DNA from: Paraburkholderia largidicola
GTDB taxonomy: Bacteria > Pseudomonadota > Gammaproteobacteria > Burkholderiales > Burkholderiaceae
NCBI RefSeq assembly: GCF_013426895.1
Contig: NZ_AP023174.1
Location: forward strand, 2,728,001 to 2,792,000
Direction: 5' to 3'
DNA: 64,000 nt
The translations under genes and the position numbers were made by a program. Under the pieces are notes generated by a model, which saw nothing but the letters and a program-made list of their open reading frames with translations, had not been told where the DNA came from and ran no database searches. Below are positions 8,326 to 19,042 of this stretch, piece by piece (positions within the stretch are counted from its first letter, which is position 1; each line of letters begins with the position of its first letter).

Positions 8326-11300
8326 TCACCACCGCAGACGGTCGAAACGACGCGTGTACTGCAGGTCCATCCCCTGGAACGTGCCGCCGTACGCGGCCAC
8401 CGACCAGTAACGCGTCAGATTCACCGTCGCCTTGATCGCGTTGCTCGCCGACTGCAAGCCCTGTTCGTAGCCGATCACGAGCCATTCGCTCATCGCCTTC
8501 GACACCATCACGACCTGCGGATCGGTCAGCCCCACTTCGCTCCGCCCGATCGAGAACTCGTCGAGCCCGAACTCCTGCGCGATGCGCTTGCCGCTCGCGC
8601 TGCCGAGCAGCGCGAGCGCCGTCGTCATCGTGCTTTGCTGGCCGACGTTGTTGCCCTGATCGGTGCCGTGTCCGAACAGCAGCCACGACAGCTTTTCGTT
8701 GTCCGGCACGTTCGGCTCCGAGACCAGCTTCGCGACGGGCGACTGGATCGTGCCCGTCACCTGCACGCCCGCTTCGACCTGCTGGTTGCGGCGCATCGCG
8801 AGAATGTTGATGCCAGGGTTCGCGACCGGCCCGTTGAACGTGAAGAAGCCGTTTTCGATGCCGAGCTTGCGGCCGAACGCCGTATAGGTCGAACCTTCCG
8901 TCACGCGCACATTGCCGACGGCGCGCAGCGGCAGATTCGGCGCGGACAGCGCCGTGATCGTGCCGCGCAAGCCAACGTCCGCGCCCTGGCCGCGGAAGCG
9001 GAATTTCTGGCCGAGATCGATATCGATGTTCGCGCGCGGCGCAAACGCGCCGACGGGCTTGTTCGAATTGCCGACTTCCTGCGGCTTGCCGCTCGCCACC
9101 GATCCGTCCGGACGCACCACCACGACGTCGTCGCCCAGCCGCGGCTCGGACTTGTCGGGCATGTCGAACAGTGCGTGATCGATGACGAACTTGCCGTTGA
9201 TCGCGAGTCCGCCCTGGGTGCCCGCGTTGGCAACGCTCGCGCTGCCCGACATCGTCAGCTGCCGGTCCGGCGACGCGAAGAGTTCGAGCTGATCGGCGAC
9301 GATGCTGGCCGTCAGATCGGGCTCGGTGTTATCCAGCCGCACGCGGCCCGTCGCGCGCAGCGTGCCCGTTGCGCCGTGGAACTCGACCTGCTGGAAATCG
9401 ACGAGATTCTCGGACAGTGCGATGCGCACCACGCCGTCCTTCAACTGCACGCCGAGATCGACGAGCGTCGCGGACAACCCGTCGCCCACCAGCGAGCCCG
9501 ACAGATTCGGCTTTGCGACCGTGCCGCCGAGTGCTAGCTTCAGCGCCAGATGGCCGTCGAGCAGATAGCTCGGCCCGAACAGGCCGCCCGTCGTTTTCAG
9601 AGACGGCACATTCGCGTTGATCGAGCCCGACAGCGGCCCTTCGTCGCTGACCGTCAGCACGCCGTCGCGCGGCACGAGCGTCGTGTGCGCCGACGCGTCG
9701 ACCACGCCGATGCGGCTCGCCTGCGCATGCACGGTCGCGTTCAGCTGATTGCCGCCGCTGAAATCGGCGCGCGCCGCGACGTCGGTGATGCCGAGCGGCG
9801 CGAAGCCGCGTCCCACTTCGATCGTGATGTCGCCGCCGCGCCGCTTCAGCTCGATATGGCCCGTCGCCGTCTCGCCGAGCGCAAAGTCCCAGTTGCCGTC
9901 GAACACGACGTCCGTCTTCAAGTTCGACGGCACGCCCGTAAATTCCTGGCGCAGTTCGAGCATGCGCGCCACCGATACACCCGTCAGCGTGCCCGCCGAC
10001 TTGATGCGTCCGTGATCGAGCGCGAACGACTTCAGGTCGAGCACCGACCCTTCCAGCGTGAGCCGGGTCGGGCCGAGCGTCACGCGCTGGCCGCCGGCGC
10101 TGACGGTCAGCGGCGTCTCCATGTTCAGCGCGGGCGTGCCCTTGTTCGACAGGCGCGTGACGGTGCCGTCCCAGTGCGTGCCGTCGCGCGCATCGGTGAG
10201 CTTGCCGTTGGCGGCCACGGCCAGATCGAGCGGGCGGCCTTGCAGCGTGCCCGTCGCGGCAGCGTCGAGCGTGTGCTTCGCGCGCGTGCCGTTCAGGCGC
10301 GCGGTGAGCGTGTTCAGTTCGACGCCCGCCGTGCTGATGTTGCGCGCATCCGTCGTGAAGACCATCGCGCCGTTCGCGCCGTCGCGCAGCTCGGCGTGAC
10401 CTTCCGCGTGGCCGACCTTGTTCGCGCCGAACACGACGCTGTCGGCCTTGTAGTCGAGCGCGACATTCGGATGCTCGAAAGTACCCGTCACGTCGCCCTG
10501 CGCCGCGACGAGGCCGGCGAGGCCGAAGCCGAGCCGCTCGAGTTCCGGCGCGTCGATATGAAAGCGCAGCCGGTCGCCGCGCGCGCCGAAGCTGCCTTGC
10601 AGATCGACCTGATTGCCCGCCACCGACAGATTCGCGCGGCTCGGCAGGATGCGCGAACCGGCCAGCTGGATGGTGCCGCTGCCTGTCATCGGCAGGCCGT
10701 CGTAGACGCTTTCGCCCAGACGAAACTCGGCTTTTGTCGTGAAGGTCGGCGCGAGCAAGCCCGCCGCCGTCAGCGTGCCGTTCACGCGCGCTTCGATCTT
10801 GCGCGATGCGGGTGCTTTCACGGGCGCTTTCGGCGGACTCGCCTGGGCACGCTTGCCCTTGCCCTTGCTTGCGCCGTTTGTGCCGCTCCCGCCGGCTGGC
10901 GCCGCCGCGCGCGACGGCGTTTGCGTCGTCAGCGACAGCGGATCGAAGTCGGTCAGCGTCGCCTTCAGGTTGTAGGTGGAACTGGCATCGCGCTTGATCG
11001 CGCCATTCAGGTCGATACGCCCTTTGCCTGAACTCACGCGCACGTCGTTGAAACTGGTGCGTGCGGGATCGAGCGTGACCTTGCCTTGCACGCGCAGCGC
11101 AGCCTTCGGATCGTTCAGATCGAGTGTGACGCTTTGCACGTCGTCGTTCAGCCGGATCGAGACGGGACCGGCGAACTGCGTCGGCCGCACGCTGGATTGC
11201 AGTGCGTTCAGATCGAGCTTCGCGACCTTCAGGTCGAACTGGCCGCGCTTGCCCATCAGCGCGCCGCCGCCCGTGACGGTCGCTTCCTTGACCAGACGCA

Positions 11301-12741
11301 CATTGAGGTCCGAAATGCGCTGCGCCCTGGCGTCGAGCTGCACATCGGCGCGCGCGTCGATCAGCGGCAGCAGATGCGCGTCGATCGAACCGGGCTTCGC
11401 GTTCACGATCGACACCTGGCCTTGCACCGCGAAGCCCGGCGAACCACGGGTCGCGTCGCCCTGCACCTGAGAGGCCGCCAGCGGTGCGCTTGCCGCACTC
11501 GCTGCACTCGCGAGGACTGCGGAACTTGCCGCGCGGCCGGCTTTTGGCGAACTGGCCGAGCTGGCGGCACGCGCAGATTTCGCCGCGCTCGCCGGACGTG
11601 CCGCACGCGCGGATTTCACCGCGCTCGCCGTACCTGCCGAACTCGCCGCCGCGACCGGGCTTGCAGCCGCTACGGCACTCGCCATGCTCGCCACGTCCGC
11701 CCCGCTCGCCGGCACCACATGCCCCGCCGCATCCCGCTGCACCGGCTGGAGTTCCGCGCGCACCGCGAGATCGGCCAGCGGCGCGCCGGGCGCGAAGGCT
11801 TGCGGATTGACGTGATCGAAGACCAGCGTCGCGCGCTGCAACGGCACCTCCGCGAACGGCGTCGCCTCGACCCGCGCGTGGCCCGTCAGCTTCATCCCCG
11901 ATGCGTCGAGTTCGGCGATCAGCGTTTCGAGCGAACCGGAAAGATGCGCGCGCACCTGCACGGCTTCGTCGTTGACCTTGCCGGAATAGCCGGCGTCGCC
12001 CGTCAACGGAAACGGCCGCACGCCGTCGAGCTTCGCCGCTGCCGTCACTGCGCCGAACGGCGTGTCGAGGCGGTCGACGGAGGCTTCGTGATGGCGCCCG
12101 TCGCTGCGCCCATGAAACAGCAGCCGCGCGTATTCGGAGGTCGATGCGCCCTCGTGGAGGATCAGCTTCTCGACGCTCAGATCGCGCACGGCCAGTTGCA
12201 GCGGCAGGCGCAGGTCCTTCGGCAGGCTCATCGGCTCGGACTTCGACGTCGACGGCGCGATACGCGCATCGACGGTGCCGATATGCAGATAATCGACGAT
12301 GAAACGCCACGGCTTGTCGGACAGCGCCCATTTCCCGTCGATGCGGTCGATGCGAATGTCCGTGCCGCTGCCGTCGAGGCTGCGCCAGCGCACGTCGCGC
12401 ATATGCAGCCCCGTCGCGATCGCGCCGCCGTCGAGCTTGCCTTCGAGCTGGCCGTGCAGCAGCTTCACGGCCGTCTGCCACGCGTACGCGGTGCCGCGTT
12501 CGGTAACCACCAGGCCGTACAGCAGACCGCCCACCAACGCCACGAGCACCGCCGGCACGGTAATCGCCCACACGATCTTTTTCCACAGGCGCCCACGCCG
12601 CCGCGGCTTCTTGCCCGGCGGTGCACCATCAGGCGGCGAACCATCCGGACCGCGCGGCGGAGTGCCGCCCGGCGGCTCGCCGCCTGGCGCTGCGTCGCCG
12701 GGCGGGTGGTCGGATGGGTTCTCGGATGGTTCCGTCGTCAT
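8326..12741 (-). CDS. tamB: Translocation and assembly module inner-membrane protein TamB
   Basis: A 1471-residue AsmA/DUF490-like bridge protein that spans the periplasm from an inner-membrane anchor to TamA, acting in autotransporter assembly and phospholipid transport. Residues 1-55 are a Pro/Gly-rich cytoplasmic tail (PPGGTPPRGPDG) ending in KKPRRRGR, followed by one membrane helix (about 58-78). The body is long beta-repeat sequence, interrupted at about 345-425 by an Ala/Ser/Lys/Arg low-complexity block. The C-terminal TamB domain carries ITALSAPNLPLRAVG, GRKLGIENGFFTF and SWLLFGHGTDQG, and ends FDRLRW. The ATG at 12741 was taken; a TTG six bases upstream is an alternative and neither has a strong ribosome site. 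tamA lies just upstream. Confidence 0.93.
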   Translation of the reverse strand: MTTEPSENPSDHPPGDAAPGGEPPGGTPPRGPDGSPPDGAPPGKKPRRRGRLWKKIVWAITVPAVLVALVGGLLYGLVVTERGTAYAWQTAVKLLHGQLEGKLDGGAIATGLHMRDVRWRSLDGSGTDIRIDRIDGKWALSDKPWRFIVDYLHIGTVDARIAPSTSKSEPMSLPKDLRLPLQLAVRDLSVEKLILHEGASTSEYARLLFHGRSDGRHHEASVDRLDTPFGAVTAAAKLDGVRPFPLTGDAGYSGKVNDEAVQVRAHLSGSLETLIAELDASGMKLTGHARVEATPFAEVPLQRATLVFDHVNPQAFAPGAPLADLAVRAELQPVQRDAAGHVVPASGADVASMASAVAAASPVAAASSAGTASAVKSARAARPASAAKSARAASSASSPKAGRAASSAVLASAASAASAPLAASQVQGDATRGSPGFAVQGQVSIVNAKPGSIDAHLLPLIDARADVQLDARAQRISDLNVRLVKEATVTGGGALMGKRGQFDLKVAKLDLNALQSSVRPTQFAGPVSIRLNDDVQSVTLDLNDPKAALRVQGKVTLDPARTSFNDVRVSSGKGRIDLNGAIKRDASSTYNLKATLTDFDPLSLTTQTPSRAAAPAGGSGTNGASKGKGKRAQASPPKAPVKAPASRKIEARVNGTLTAAGLLAPTFTTKAEFRLGESVYDGLPMTGSGTIQLAGSRILPSRANLSVAGNQVDLQGSFGARGDRLRFHIDAPELERLGFGLAGLVAAQGDVTGTFEHPNVALDYKADSVVFGANKVGHAEGHAELRDGANGAMVFTTDARNISTAGVELNTLTARLNGTRAKHTLDAAATGTLQGRPLDLAVAANGKLTDARDGTHWDGTVTRLSNKGTPALNMETPLTVSAGGQRVTLGPTRLTLEGSVLDLKSFALDHGRIKSAGTLTGVSVARMLELRQEFTGVPSNLKTDVVFDGNWDFALGETATGHIELKRRGGDITIEVGRGFAPLGITDVAARADFSGGNQLNATVHAQASRIGVVDASAHTTLVPRDGVLTVSDEGPLSGSINANVPSLKTTGGLFGPSYLLDGHLALKLALGGTVAKPNLSGSLVGDGLSATLVDLGVQLKDGVVRIALSENLVDFQQVEFHGATGTLRATGRVRLDNTEPDLTASIVADQLELFASPDRQLTMSGSASVANAGTQGGLAINGKFVIDHALFDMPDKSEPRLGDDVVVVRPDGSVASGKPQEVGNSNKPVGAFAPRANIDIDLGQKFRFRGQGADVGLRGTITALSAPNLPLRAVGNVRVTEGSTYTAFGRKLGIENGFFTFNGPVANPGINILAMRRNQQVEAGVQVTGTIQSPVAKLVSEPNVPDNEKLSWLLFGHGTDQGNNVGQQSTMTTALALLGSASGKRIAQEFGLDEFSIGRSEVGLTDPQVVMVSKAMSEWLVIGYEQGLQSASNAIKATVNLTRYWSVAAYGGTFQGMDLQYTRRFDRLRW

Positions 12742-12772
12742 GCTCAAGAAGTGCCGTCGATTCAGTGTGATG

Positions 12773-14551
12773 TCAGAACGCGATGCCGAGCGTCAGATAC
12801 GGCCGCACGCTGCCGTTACGCGTGCCGTATGCAAGATCGACGTTGACCGGGCCGACGGGGCTGCGCCAGCGCGCGCCAAAGCCGACGCCCGGATAGAAAA
12901 CTTTCTCGCCCCACGCGTCGGTGGCCGTGCCGATGTCGAAGAACACGGCCGCGCCCCAGTCGCGGTTGAACCAGTGCTGATACTCGGAAGTCGCCGTCAC
13001 GAGGTACTTGGTCGGCAGAATCGAGCCGCCGACGTTGTTACCGATGCTCTGATACCCATAGCCGCGCACCGAGTTCGAGCCGCCCGCGCGGAACAGCAGC
13101 GACGCGGGCACGCCGCTCGACGGGCCGCTGGTGAACACGCCGCCCAGCTCCGCGCGAAACAGGACGAGGTCACGCGCGCCGACGGGCAGGTATTGCTGGC
13201 CGCGGGCATAGCCGCGAATGAAGGTCTGGTCGGTCGCCACACCCTTGACCGCGAAGCCTGCCTCCACGTGGATCAGGTTGCCCGAGCGGGGAAACAGCGG
13301 GTCGTCGGTATTGCGGCGCGTCCATGACCACGCGGGCACGAGCGCGCGGCTCGTGGTCGGCGCCTGGGTATTCTGGTCCAGCCTGTCCTGGTAGTAGAGC
13401 AGCGAGTACGCGTAGTCGATGTATTGCGACGTCCGCGTGCGCTGCACGCCCGCGCGCAAGCTGTAGATGCGCGTGTCGGACACGTTGGTGCTGGTGTACG
13501 ACACCAGCGCGCTGTTGGTCCAGCCTCGCAGGCCGGGCGGCATCGCTAGCGTCACCTGACCGTACTGCTGGATCTGGTCGAGCCGGCCAGCGACGGTAAA
13601 CGGCCAGGCCGCGCCAAACGTGTCGAGATACGAATACGAGCCCTGCACGTGCGCGCCCGTATCCGTCGAATAGCCGACGCCGCCGCGCACGCTGTTGTAC
13701 GGAAACTCGCTGACCTTCACGTGCACGGGTGTTTCGAGTGGCTTTTCCGTGTCGTTGCCGACATCGATTGCGACGCTCGCGTAGTACGGCGTGTTCTGCA
13801 ACTGGCGCTGCAGTTCGGTCACGCGCTGGACATCGTAGACTTCGCCCGGCGAGATCGGATTCACGTTCGTCACGATACGTTCCGGATAGCGGCGCGTGCC
13901 CTCGACGTCCAGCTTGCCCATCGTGAACGTGGGTCCGCTGTCGTAAGTGACCGTCAGCTTCGCGTCGTGCGTGCGCGGATCGATCCGCGCCTCCGAGCGC
14001 GAGATCTTCGCGCCAAGGTAGCGGCGCGACTGCAGCGCCTTGAGCGACGCGTCCTTCGCGTCGTCCCAGTCCGACTGCGTGAACGGTTCGCCCTCGTGCA
14101 GCGAGAACGCAAAGCGGGTCTTGTTTTCCTGCTCGGGGTCTTCCGTCAGCACGGGGCCGCGAAACGATAGCGAAATCGACGAAATGATCGTGCGCGGGCC
14201 GGGATCGACGGAGACGCGCACCACCTTTTTGTCGTCGACGGTGCGCACGTCGGTGCGCACGACGGGCGTGAAATAGCCTTGCGTCGACGTCAGATCGCGC
14301 ACCTGCTGCGGCGTCGCCGTCACGAGGAATTCGAACTGGTCGGGGCTGATGTCCTCGCGTTTCGCGAAGCGGGCAATGTCCAGATGCTCTTCGAGCAGCT
14401 TGCGCAACGAGCGCGGCTCCGCTTCCACGTCGACCTCGTACGACGGCTTCGCGCGCGCGGCGTGAGCATGCGTCGCGACGAGCAGCAGCACGCAGAACCC
14501 GCACGACAGACATGCGCGCAACAGCATCGCCGCAAACGATGCGCGCGGCAT
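12773..14551 (-). CDS. tamA: Outer-membrane TamA (BamA/Omp85 family)
   Basis: Omp85-family outer-membrane barrel that works with TamB. From the chosen ATG (MPRASFAAMLLRACLSC) it is 592 residues. It has a signal peptide ending near HAHAARA, POTRA domains (about 35-260, including GPRTIISSISLSFRGPVL and YDSGPTFTMGKLDVEGTRRYP) and a 16-strand barrel containing RAGGSNSVRGYGYQSIG and ending YLTLGIAF with the terminal Phe of the beta-signal. An in-frame ATG at 14647 would add 32 residues before the signal peptide and cannot be excluded. tamA precedes tamB by 31 bp, so the two are co-transcribed. Confidence 0.92.
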   Translation of the reverse strand: MPRASFAAMLLRACLSCGFCVLLLVATHAHAARAKPSYEVDVEAEPRSLRKLLEEHLDIARFAKREDISPDQFEFLVTATPQQVRDLTSTQGYFTPVVRTDVRTVDDKKVVRVSVDPGPRTIISSISLSFRGPVLTEDPEQENKTRFAFSLHEGEPFTQSDWDDAKDASLKALQSRRYLGAKISRSEARIDPRTHDAKLTVTYDSGPTFTMGKLDVEGTRRYPERIVTNVNPISPGEVYDVQRVTELQRQLQNTPYYASVAIDVGNDTEKPLETPVHVKVSEFPYNSVRGGVGYSTDTGAHVQGSYSYLDTFGAAWPFTVAGRLDQIQQYGQVTLAMPPGLRGWTNSALVSYTSTNVSDTRIYSLRAGVQRTRTSQYIDYAYSLLYYQDRLDQNTQAPTTSRALVPAWSWTRRNTDDPLFPRSGNLIHVEAGFAVKGVATDQTFIRGYARGQQYLPVGARDLVLFRAELGGVFTSGPSSGVPASLLFRAGGSNSVRGYGYQSIGNNVGGSILPTKYLVTATSEYQHWFNRDWGAAVFFDIGTATDAWGEKVFYPGVGFGARWRSPVGPVNVDLAYGTRNGSVRPYLTLGIAF

Positions 14552-14933
14552 CGCGCGACGGCCTGTCACGGTGCTTTCGGTGCGATGCTTGCGCGACCGC
14601 TCGATGGCCCACCCCGCCAAACACGACCTCCGGCTCTTATTGACCATTGTTGATGAATGCCGACACCCGGCCCGTCTGGGCGCGAGGGGAACGAGCGCTA
14701 TTTGAACACATCGGTGGCGACACGCGATTGACGGGACGCGCCGTGAATGCCCCGCAGCCACGCGGCGAGCCGGACGCCCGGCTTGGACGCCACCGGCCGC
14801 CCGCGGTTCCGTCCGGTTCCGCCGACTTTTCGCTTGGGGTGGGCGAGCTTGCGGTAAAATCCTGTCCTGCACGAGCGGCCCCGCGTCATCAGCACTTCGC
14901 GGCGCCGTCATCTTCATTCACGGACGTCGAGCC

Positions 14934-15119
14934 ATGTATCAATCGGATATCACGCAGTTCCTGAATCAACTGAAGGCGCAAAAGCCCACTCTGGAAGAAG
15001 AACAGCGCCGCGGCCGCTCGCTGCTGTGGGACAAGCAGCCGATCGACCTCGACGAGCGCGCATCCAACCAGGCTGCCCGCGTGCAGCAGAATCCGTACGT
15101 CTACTACCAGAACTTCTAA
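14934..15119 (+). CDS. DUF3460 family small protein
   Basis: A 61-residue soluble, charged protein (MYQSDITQFLNQLKAQKPTL ... VYYQNF) of a family restricted to beta-proteobacteria. Its function is unknown. Its stop codon is immediately followed by the GTG of scpA, so translation is probably coupled and the protein may relate to chromosome segregation. A promoter-like TAAAAT lies at 14854-14859, with TTGGGG 15 bp upstream. Confidence 0.85.
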   Translation: MYQSDITQFLNQLKAQKPTLEEEQRRGRSLLWDKQPIDLDERASNQAARVQQNPYVYYQNF

Positions 15120-15992
15120 GTGACCACCGCCGACGAGGCCCGCGCCGCTTCGGGACAGCCCGACGCAGCGCTCGCCGCGCCCGCTACCGATTCGACGCCC
15201 AACACCGTCGACGGCATCGCTTTCGCTCGCCTGTACGGCGAGCCGCTGTTCAAGCTGCCGCAGGATCTCTACATCCCGCCCGACGCGCTCGAAGTCTTTC
15301 TGGAGACTTTCGAAGGCCCGCTGGACCTGCTGCTGTACCTGATTCGCAAGCAGAACTTCAACGTGCTCGACATTCCGATGGCCGAGGTCACGAACCAGTA
15401 TCTCGGCTATGTCGAACAGTTGCGCAAGACCAATCTCGAGCTCGCCGCCGAATATCTGCTGATGGCCGCGATGCTCATCGAGATCAAGTCGCGCATGCTG
15501 CTGCCCGTGAAGAAGGCGGACACGGGCGAGGAAGCGGAAGATCCGCGCGCCGAACTGGTCCGCCGCCTGCTCGAATACGAGCAGATGAAGCTCGCGGCAC
15601 AGCGTCTCGACCAGTTGCCGCAACTCGGCCGCGATTTCCTGCGCGCCGAGGTGTACATCGAGCAGAGCATCACGCCGCGCTTCCCCGACGTGAACACGGA
15701 CGACCTGCGCTCCGCGTGGGCCGACGTGATCAAGCGCGCCAAGCTCGTCCAGCATCACAAGATCTCGCGCGAAGAGCTGTCGGTGCGCGAGCACATGAGC
15801 GTGATCCTGCGCAAGCTGCAGGGCGCGCGCTTCATGGAGTTTTCCGAACTGTTCGACACGACGCGCGGCGTACCCGTCGTCGTCGTGAACTTCATCGCGA
15901 TGCTCGAACTGTCGCGTGAATCGTTGATCGAGATCACGCAAGCCGAGCCGTTCGCGCCGATTTACGTGCGGCTGGCTTATCTGCCGGCCTGA
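15120..15992 (+). CDS. scpA: Segregation and condensation protein A
   Basis: A 290-residue kleisin of the Smc-ScpAB condensin. The first ~50 residues are variable. Then comes the family start ALEVFLETFEGPLDLLLYLI, VLDIPMAEVTNQYLGYVEQL and the middle EYLLMAAMLIEIKSRMLLP. The C-terminal winged helix carries RGVPVVVVNFIAMLELSRESLIEITQ (split here for length: VVVVNFIAMLEL and ESLIEITQ). It starts with GTG directly abutting the DUF3460 stop codon. No scpB is in the window. Confidence 0.95.
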   Translation: MTTADEARAASGQPDAALAAPATDSTPNTVDGIAFARLYGEPLFKLPQDLYIPPDALEVFLETFEGPLDLLLYLIRKQNFNVLDIPMAEVTNQYLGYVEQLRKTNLELAAEYLLMAAMLIEIKSRMLLPVKKADTGEEAEDPRAELVRRLLEYEQMKLAAQRLDQLPQLGRDFLRAEVYIEQSITPRFPDVNTDDLRSAWADVIKRAKLVQHHKISREELSVREHMSVILRKLQGARFMEFSELFDTTRGVPVVVVNFIAMLELSRESLIEITQAEPFAPIYVRLAYLPA

Positions 15993-17172
<1,180 letters not shown>

Positions 17173-17190
17173 CGGCCAGAAGGACAAGCC

Positions 17191-17577
17191 ATGCAACGCA
17201 ATATGCTGAAGTCGAAGATTCACCGCGCGGTGGTCACGCACTGCGAACTGCACTACGAAGGCTCGTGCGCAATCGACGAAAACCTGCTCGAAGCGGCGAA
17301 CATCGTCGAGAACGAGCGCATCGATATCTGGAACATCAACAACGGCGAGCGCTTTTCGACGTATGCGATCAAGGGCGAGCGCGGCAGCGGCATGATCTCG
17401 CTGAACGGCTCGGCGGCACGGCGCGCGCAACTGGGCGATCTGGTGATCATCGCGGCGTTCGCGAACGTCGACGAAGAAGAATTGAAGGCGGGCTGGAAGC
17501 CGGATCTGGTGTTCGTCGACGAAAACAACGTGATCAAGGGCAGCCGCGACCACGTGCCGACGCAAAGCTGGAGCTGA
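17191..17577 (+). CDS. panD: Aspartate 1-decarboxylase proenzyme
   Basis: A 128-residue pyruvoyl enzyme that makes beta-alanine from aspartate. The self-cleavage site is seen as [11 protein letters not shown], with Gly24-Ser25; Ser25 becomes the pyruvoyl group. [15 protein letters not shown] and [13 protein letters not shown] are also typical. The length is standard. It is the second gene of the panCD operon, with a hairpin terminator shortly after. Confidence 0.97.
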   Translation: MQRNMLKSKIHRAVVTHCELHYEGSCAIDENLLEAANIVENERIDIWNINNGERFSTYAIKGERGSGMISLNGSAARRAQLGDLVIIAAFANVDEEELKAGWKPDLVFVDENNVIKGSRDHVPTQSWS

Positions 17578-17614
17578 TCGCCCCGGCCGCCTGAATCACC
17601 TGCAGAAACACAGC

Positions 17615-17646
17615 TAAAGGCGCTTGCGAAAGCGCCTTTAGCTTTT
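17615..17646. terminator. Terminator between panD and the ParA-like gene
   Basis: An 11-bp perfect stem TAAAGGCGCTT / AAGCGCCTTTA with a GCGA loop is followed by GCTTTTC on the plus strand. The stop codon of the minus-strand ParA-like gene (17638-17640) is inside the stem, so the hairpin serves the end of both convergent units. Confidence 0.8.
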
Positions 17647-18297
17647 CTTGGCGCCGCCCTTCCCGTTCGCGGCTTTACCGTCGACCCACTCGGTGATCGA
17701 CGCCCACTGTTCCAGATCCTTCTCGACGCGGCTCTTCGCGACGTCCCACAGCGTCAGCCCGTGCGCCGCGAGCTGCACGTAGTTCTGCGTGTCGCGCAGA
17801 TAGCCGAGCACGGGCAGATCCAGCCCTTCGACGAAGCGATGCAACTGGTCCGCCGACTTCGTGCGCGCATCCACCCGCATGCCGACCACGCCGATTTCGA
17901 TGGCACCCTTGCGCACGGCCTTTTCTTTGGCGAGGCGCTCGAGAAATTCCTTGGTCGCGAGAATATCGAAGATGGACGGCTGCAGCGGCACGATCACCTT
18001 GTCCGCCAGCGACAACGCCACGTTCAGCCGGTTGCCGTGCAGCCCGGCGGGCGTGTCGATCACGGCCTGCTCGAGGCCTTTGGGCGGCTTCGCGGGCGCA
18101 TCGGGATCGACCTCCCAGGTTTCGATGGCCGGCAGGGTCTCCGGACGCAGATCGAGCCATGCGTGCGCGGACTGCTGCCGGTCGAGGTCGGCGAGCGCGA
18201 CCCATTGGCCTTCTGCCGCGAAATAGCCAGCCAGATTGGTCGACAGCGTGCTCTTGCCCACGCCGCCCTTTGGATTCGCCACCACGATCACCGTCAT
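17638..18297 (-). CDS. ParA-family ATPase
   Basis: A 219-residue MinD/ParA-type P-loop ATPase. It has the deviant Walker A NPKGGVGKST near the N-terminus, DLDRQQSAHAWL (Walker A' Asp) and VIDTPAG (switch II). No parB or parS is nearby, so it is probably an orphan ParA-like positioning protein rather than the chromosome partition protein. The C-terminus is a short lysine/glycine tail. The start at 18297 (MTVIVVANPKGG) was chosen since the upstream open frame is Arg-rich filler. It is divergent from the thioesterase gene. Confidence 0.85.
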   Translation of the reverse strand: MTVIVVANPKGGVGKSTLSTNLAGYFAAEGQWVALADLDRQQSAHAWLDLRPETLPAIETWEVDPDAPAKPPKGLEQAVIDTPAGLHGNRLNVALSLADKVIVPLQPSIFDILATKEFLERLAKEKAVRKGAIEIGVVGMRVDARTKSADQLHRFVEGLDLPVLGYLRDTQNYVQLAAHGLTLWDVAKSRVEKDLEQWASITEWVDGKAANGKGGAKKS

Positions 18298-18516
18298 GAA
18301 TTCTCCCGGGAAGATGGCTGGCGCTGGCCAGCCGGTTTGCCGCTCGACTTCCGGCCCGCCCGCGCGTTGAAGCTCGCTGCGACGGTTCGTGCCGATCCGT
18401 TGCCTGCGCGCGCGGCGTGGCCGATGGGTTCCAGGCGTTGATAATATCGGCAAAACCCGTCAGGCCGAAGTCCCTACACGCCTGAGGGACGCTTCCAGCC
18501 CCTTTTTTCGAGAACG

Positions 18517-18942
18517 ATGACCATGAGCAAACTGCGCAGCGAATACACGATCGAACGGCTTCACGAACGCCAGAAAGGCTCGCTGCCGGGCTTGCTGGGC
18601 GTGCGCGTCACCGGCCTCGAGGAAGGCACGCTGACGGCCGAACTGACCGTGCGCAGCGAACTGCTCGCGCCGAACGGCTTCCTGCACGCGGCCACCGTGA
18701 TCGGTCTCGCCGACACGGCCTGCGGCTACGCGTGCCTCGCGCACCTGCCCGATAATGCGCGCAATTTCACGACGATCGAGCTGAAGAGCAATTTTGTCGG
18801 GACATCGACGGAAGGGACGATCCGCGCTGTTGCGAAGGCCGTGCATCTGGGCCGCAGCACACAGGTATGGGACGCGACCGTGACGGCGCCCGACGGCAAG
18901 ACGATGGCCTTGTTCCGCTGCACGCAGATTGTCTTGTACTGA
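18517..18942 (+). CDS. PaaI-family hotdog-fold thioesterase
   Basis: A 141-residue hotdog-fold protein, probably hydrolysing a small or aromatic acyl-CoA. Diagnostic stretches are LAPNGFLHAATVIGLADTAC (the PaaI HGG-like segment, here FLHAA) and FTTIELKSNFVGTSTEG. The physiological substrate cannot be read from sequence. Starts at 18517 and 18523 (MSKL) are both possible. Confidence 0.82.
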   Translation: MTMSKLRSEYTIERLHERQKGSLPGLLGVRVTGLEEGTLTAELTVRSELLAPNGFLHAATVIGLADTACGYACLAHLPDNARNFTTIELKSNFVGTSTEGTIRAVAKAVHLGRSTQVWDATVTAPDGKTMALFRCTQIVLY

Positions 18943-18963
18943 GCATTGATGCTCTGAAACGGC

Positions 18964-19000
18964 AAAACGGCGCGAGGCGGGAAGGCCTGCGCGCCGTTTC
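18964..19000. terminator. Hairpin between convergent thioesterase and DoxX genes
   Basis: A 10-bp perfect stem AAACGGCGCG / CGCGCCGTTT with a 15-nt loop that contains a smaller hairpin. It ends in TTTC on one strand and in TTTTGCC on the other, so it could act in both directions. Confidence 0.55.
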
Positions 19001-19042
19001 AATGGCAGGCTGGCGTTGCTGCGCCAGCCGTCTGCTGCAAGA

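Noticed and set aside
8653..12846. Long plus-strand open frames opposite tamB
   Set aside because: They are Arg/Ala/Asp/His-rich antisense frames typical of high-GC DNA and show no domain features; tamB on the minus strand accounts for the region.
14647..14649. ATG at 14647 as the tamA start
   Set aside because: It would place 32 extra residues before an otherwise complete signal peptide; kept only as an alternative.
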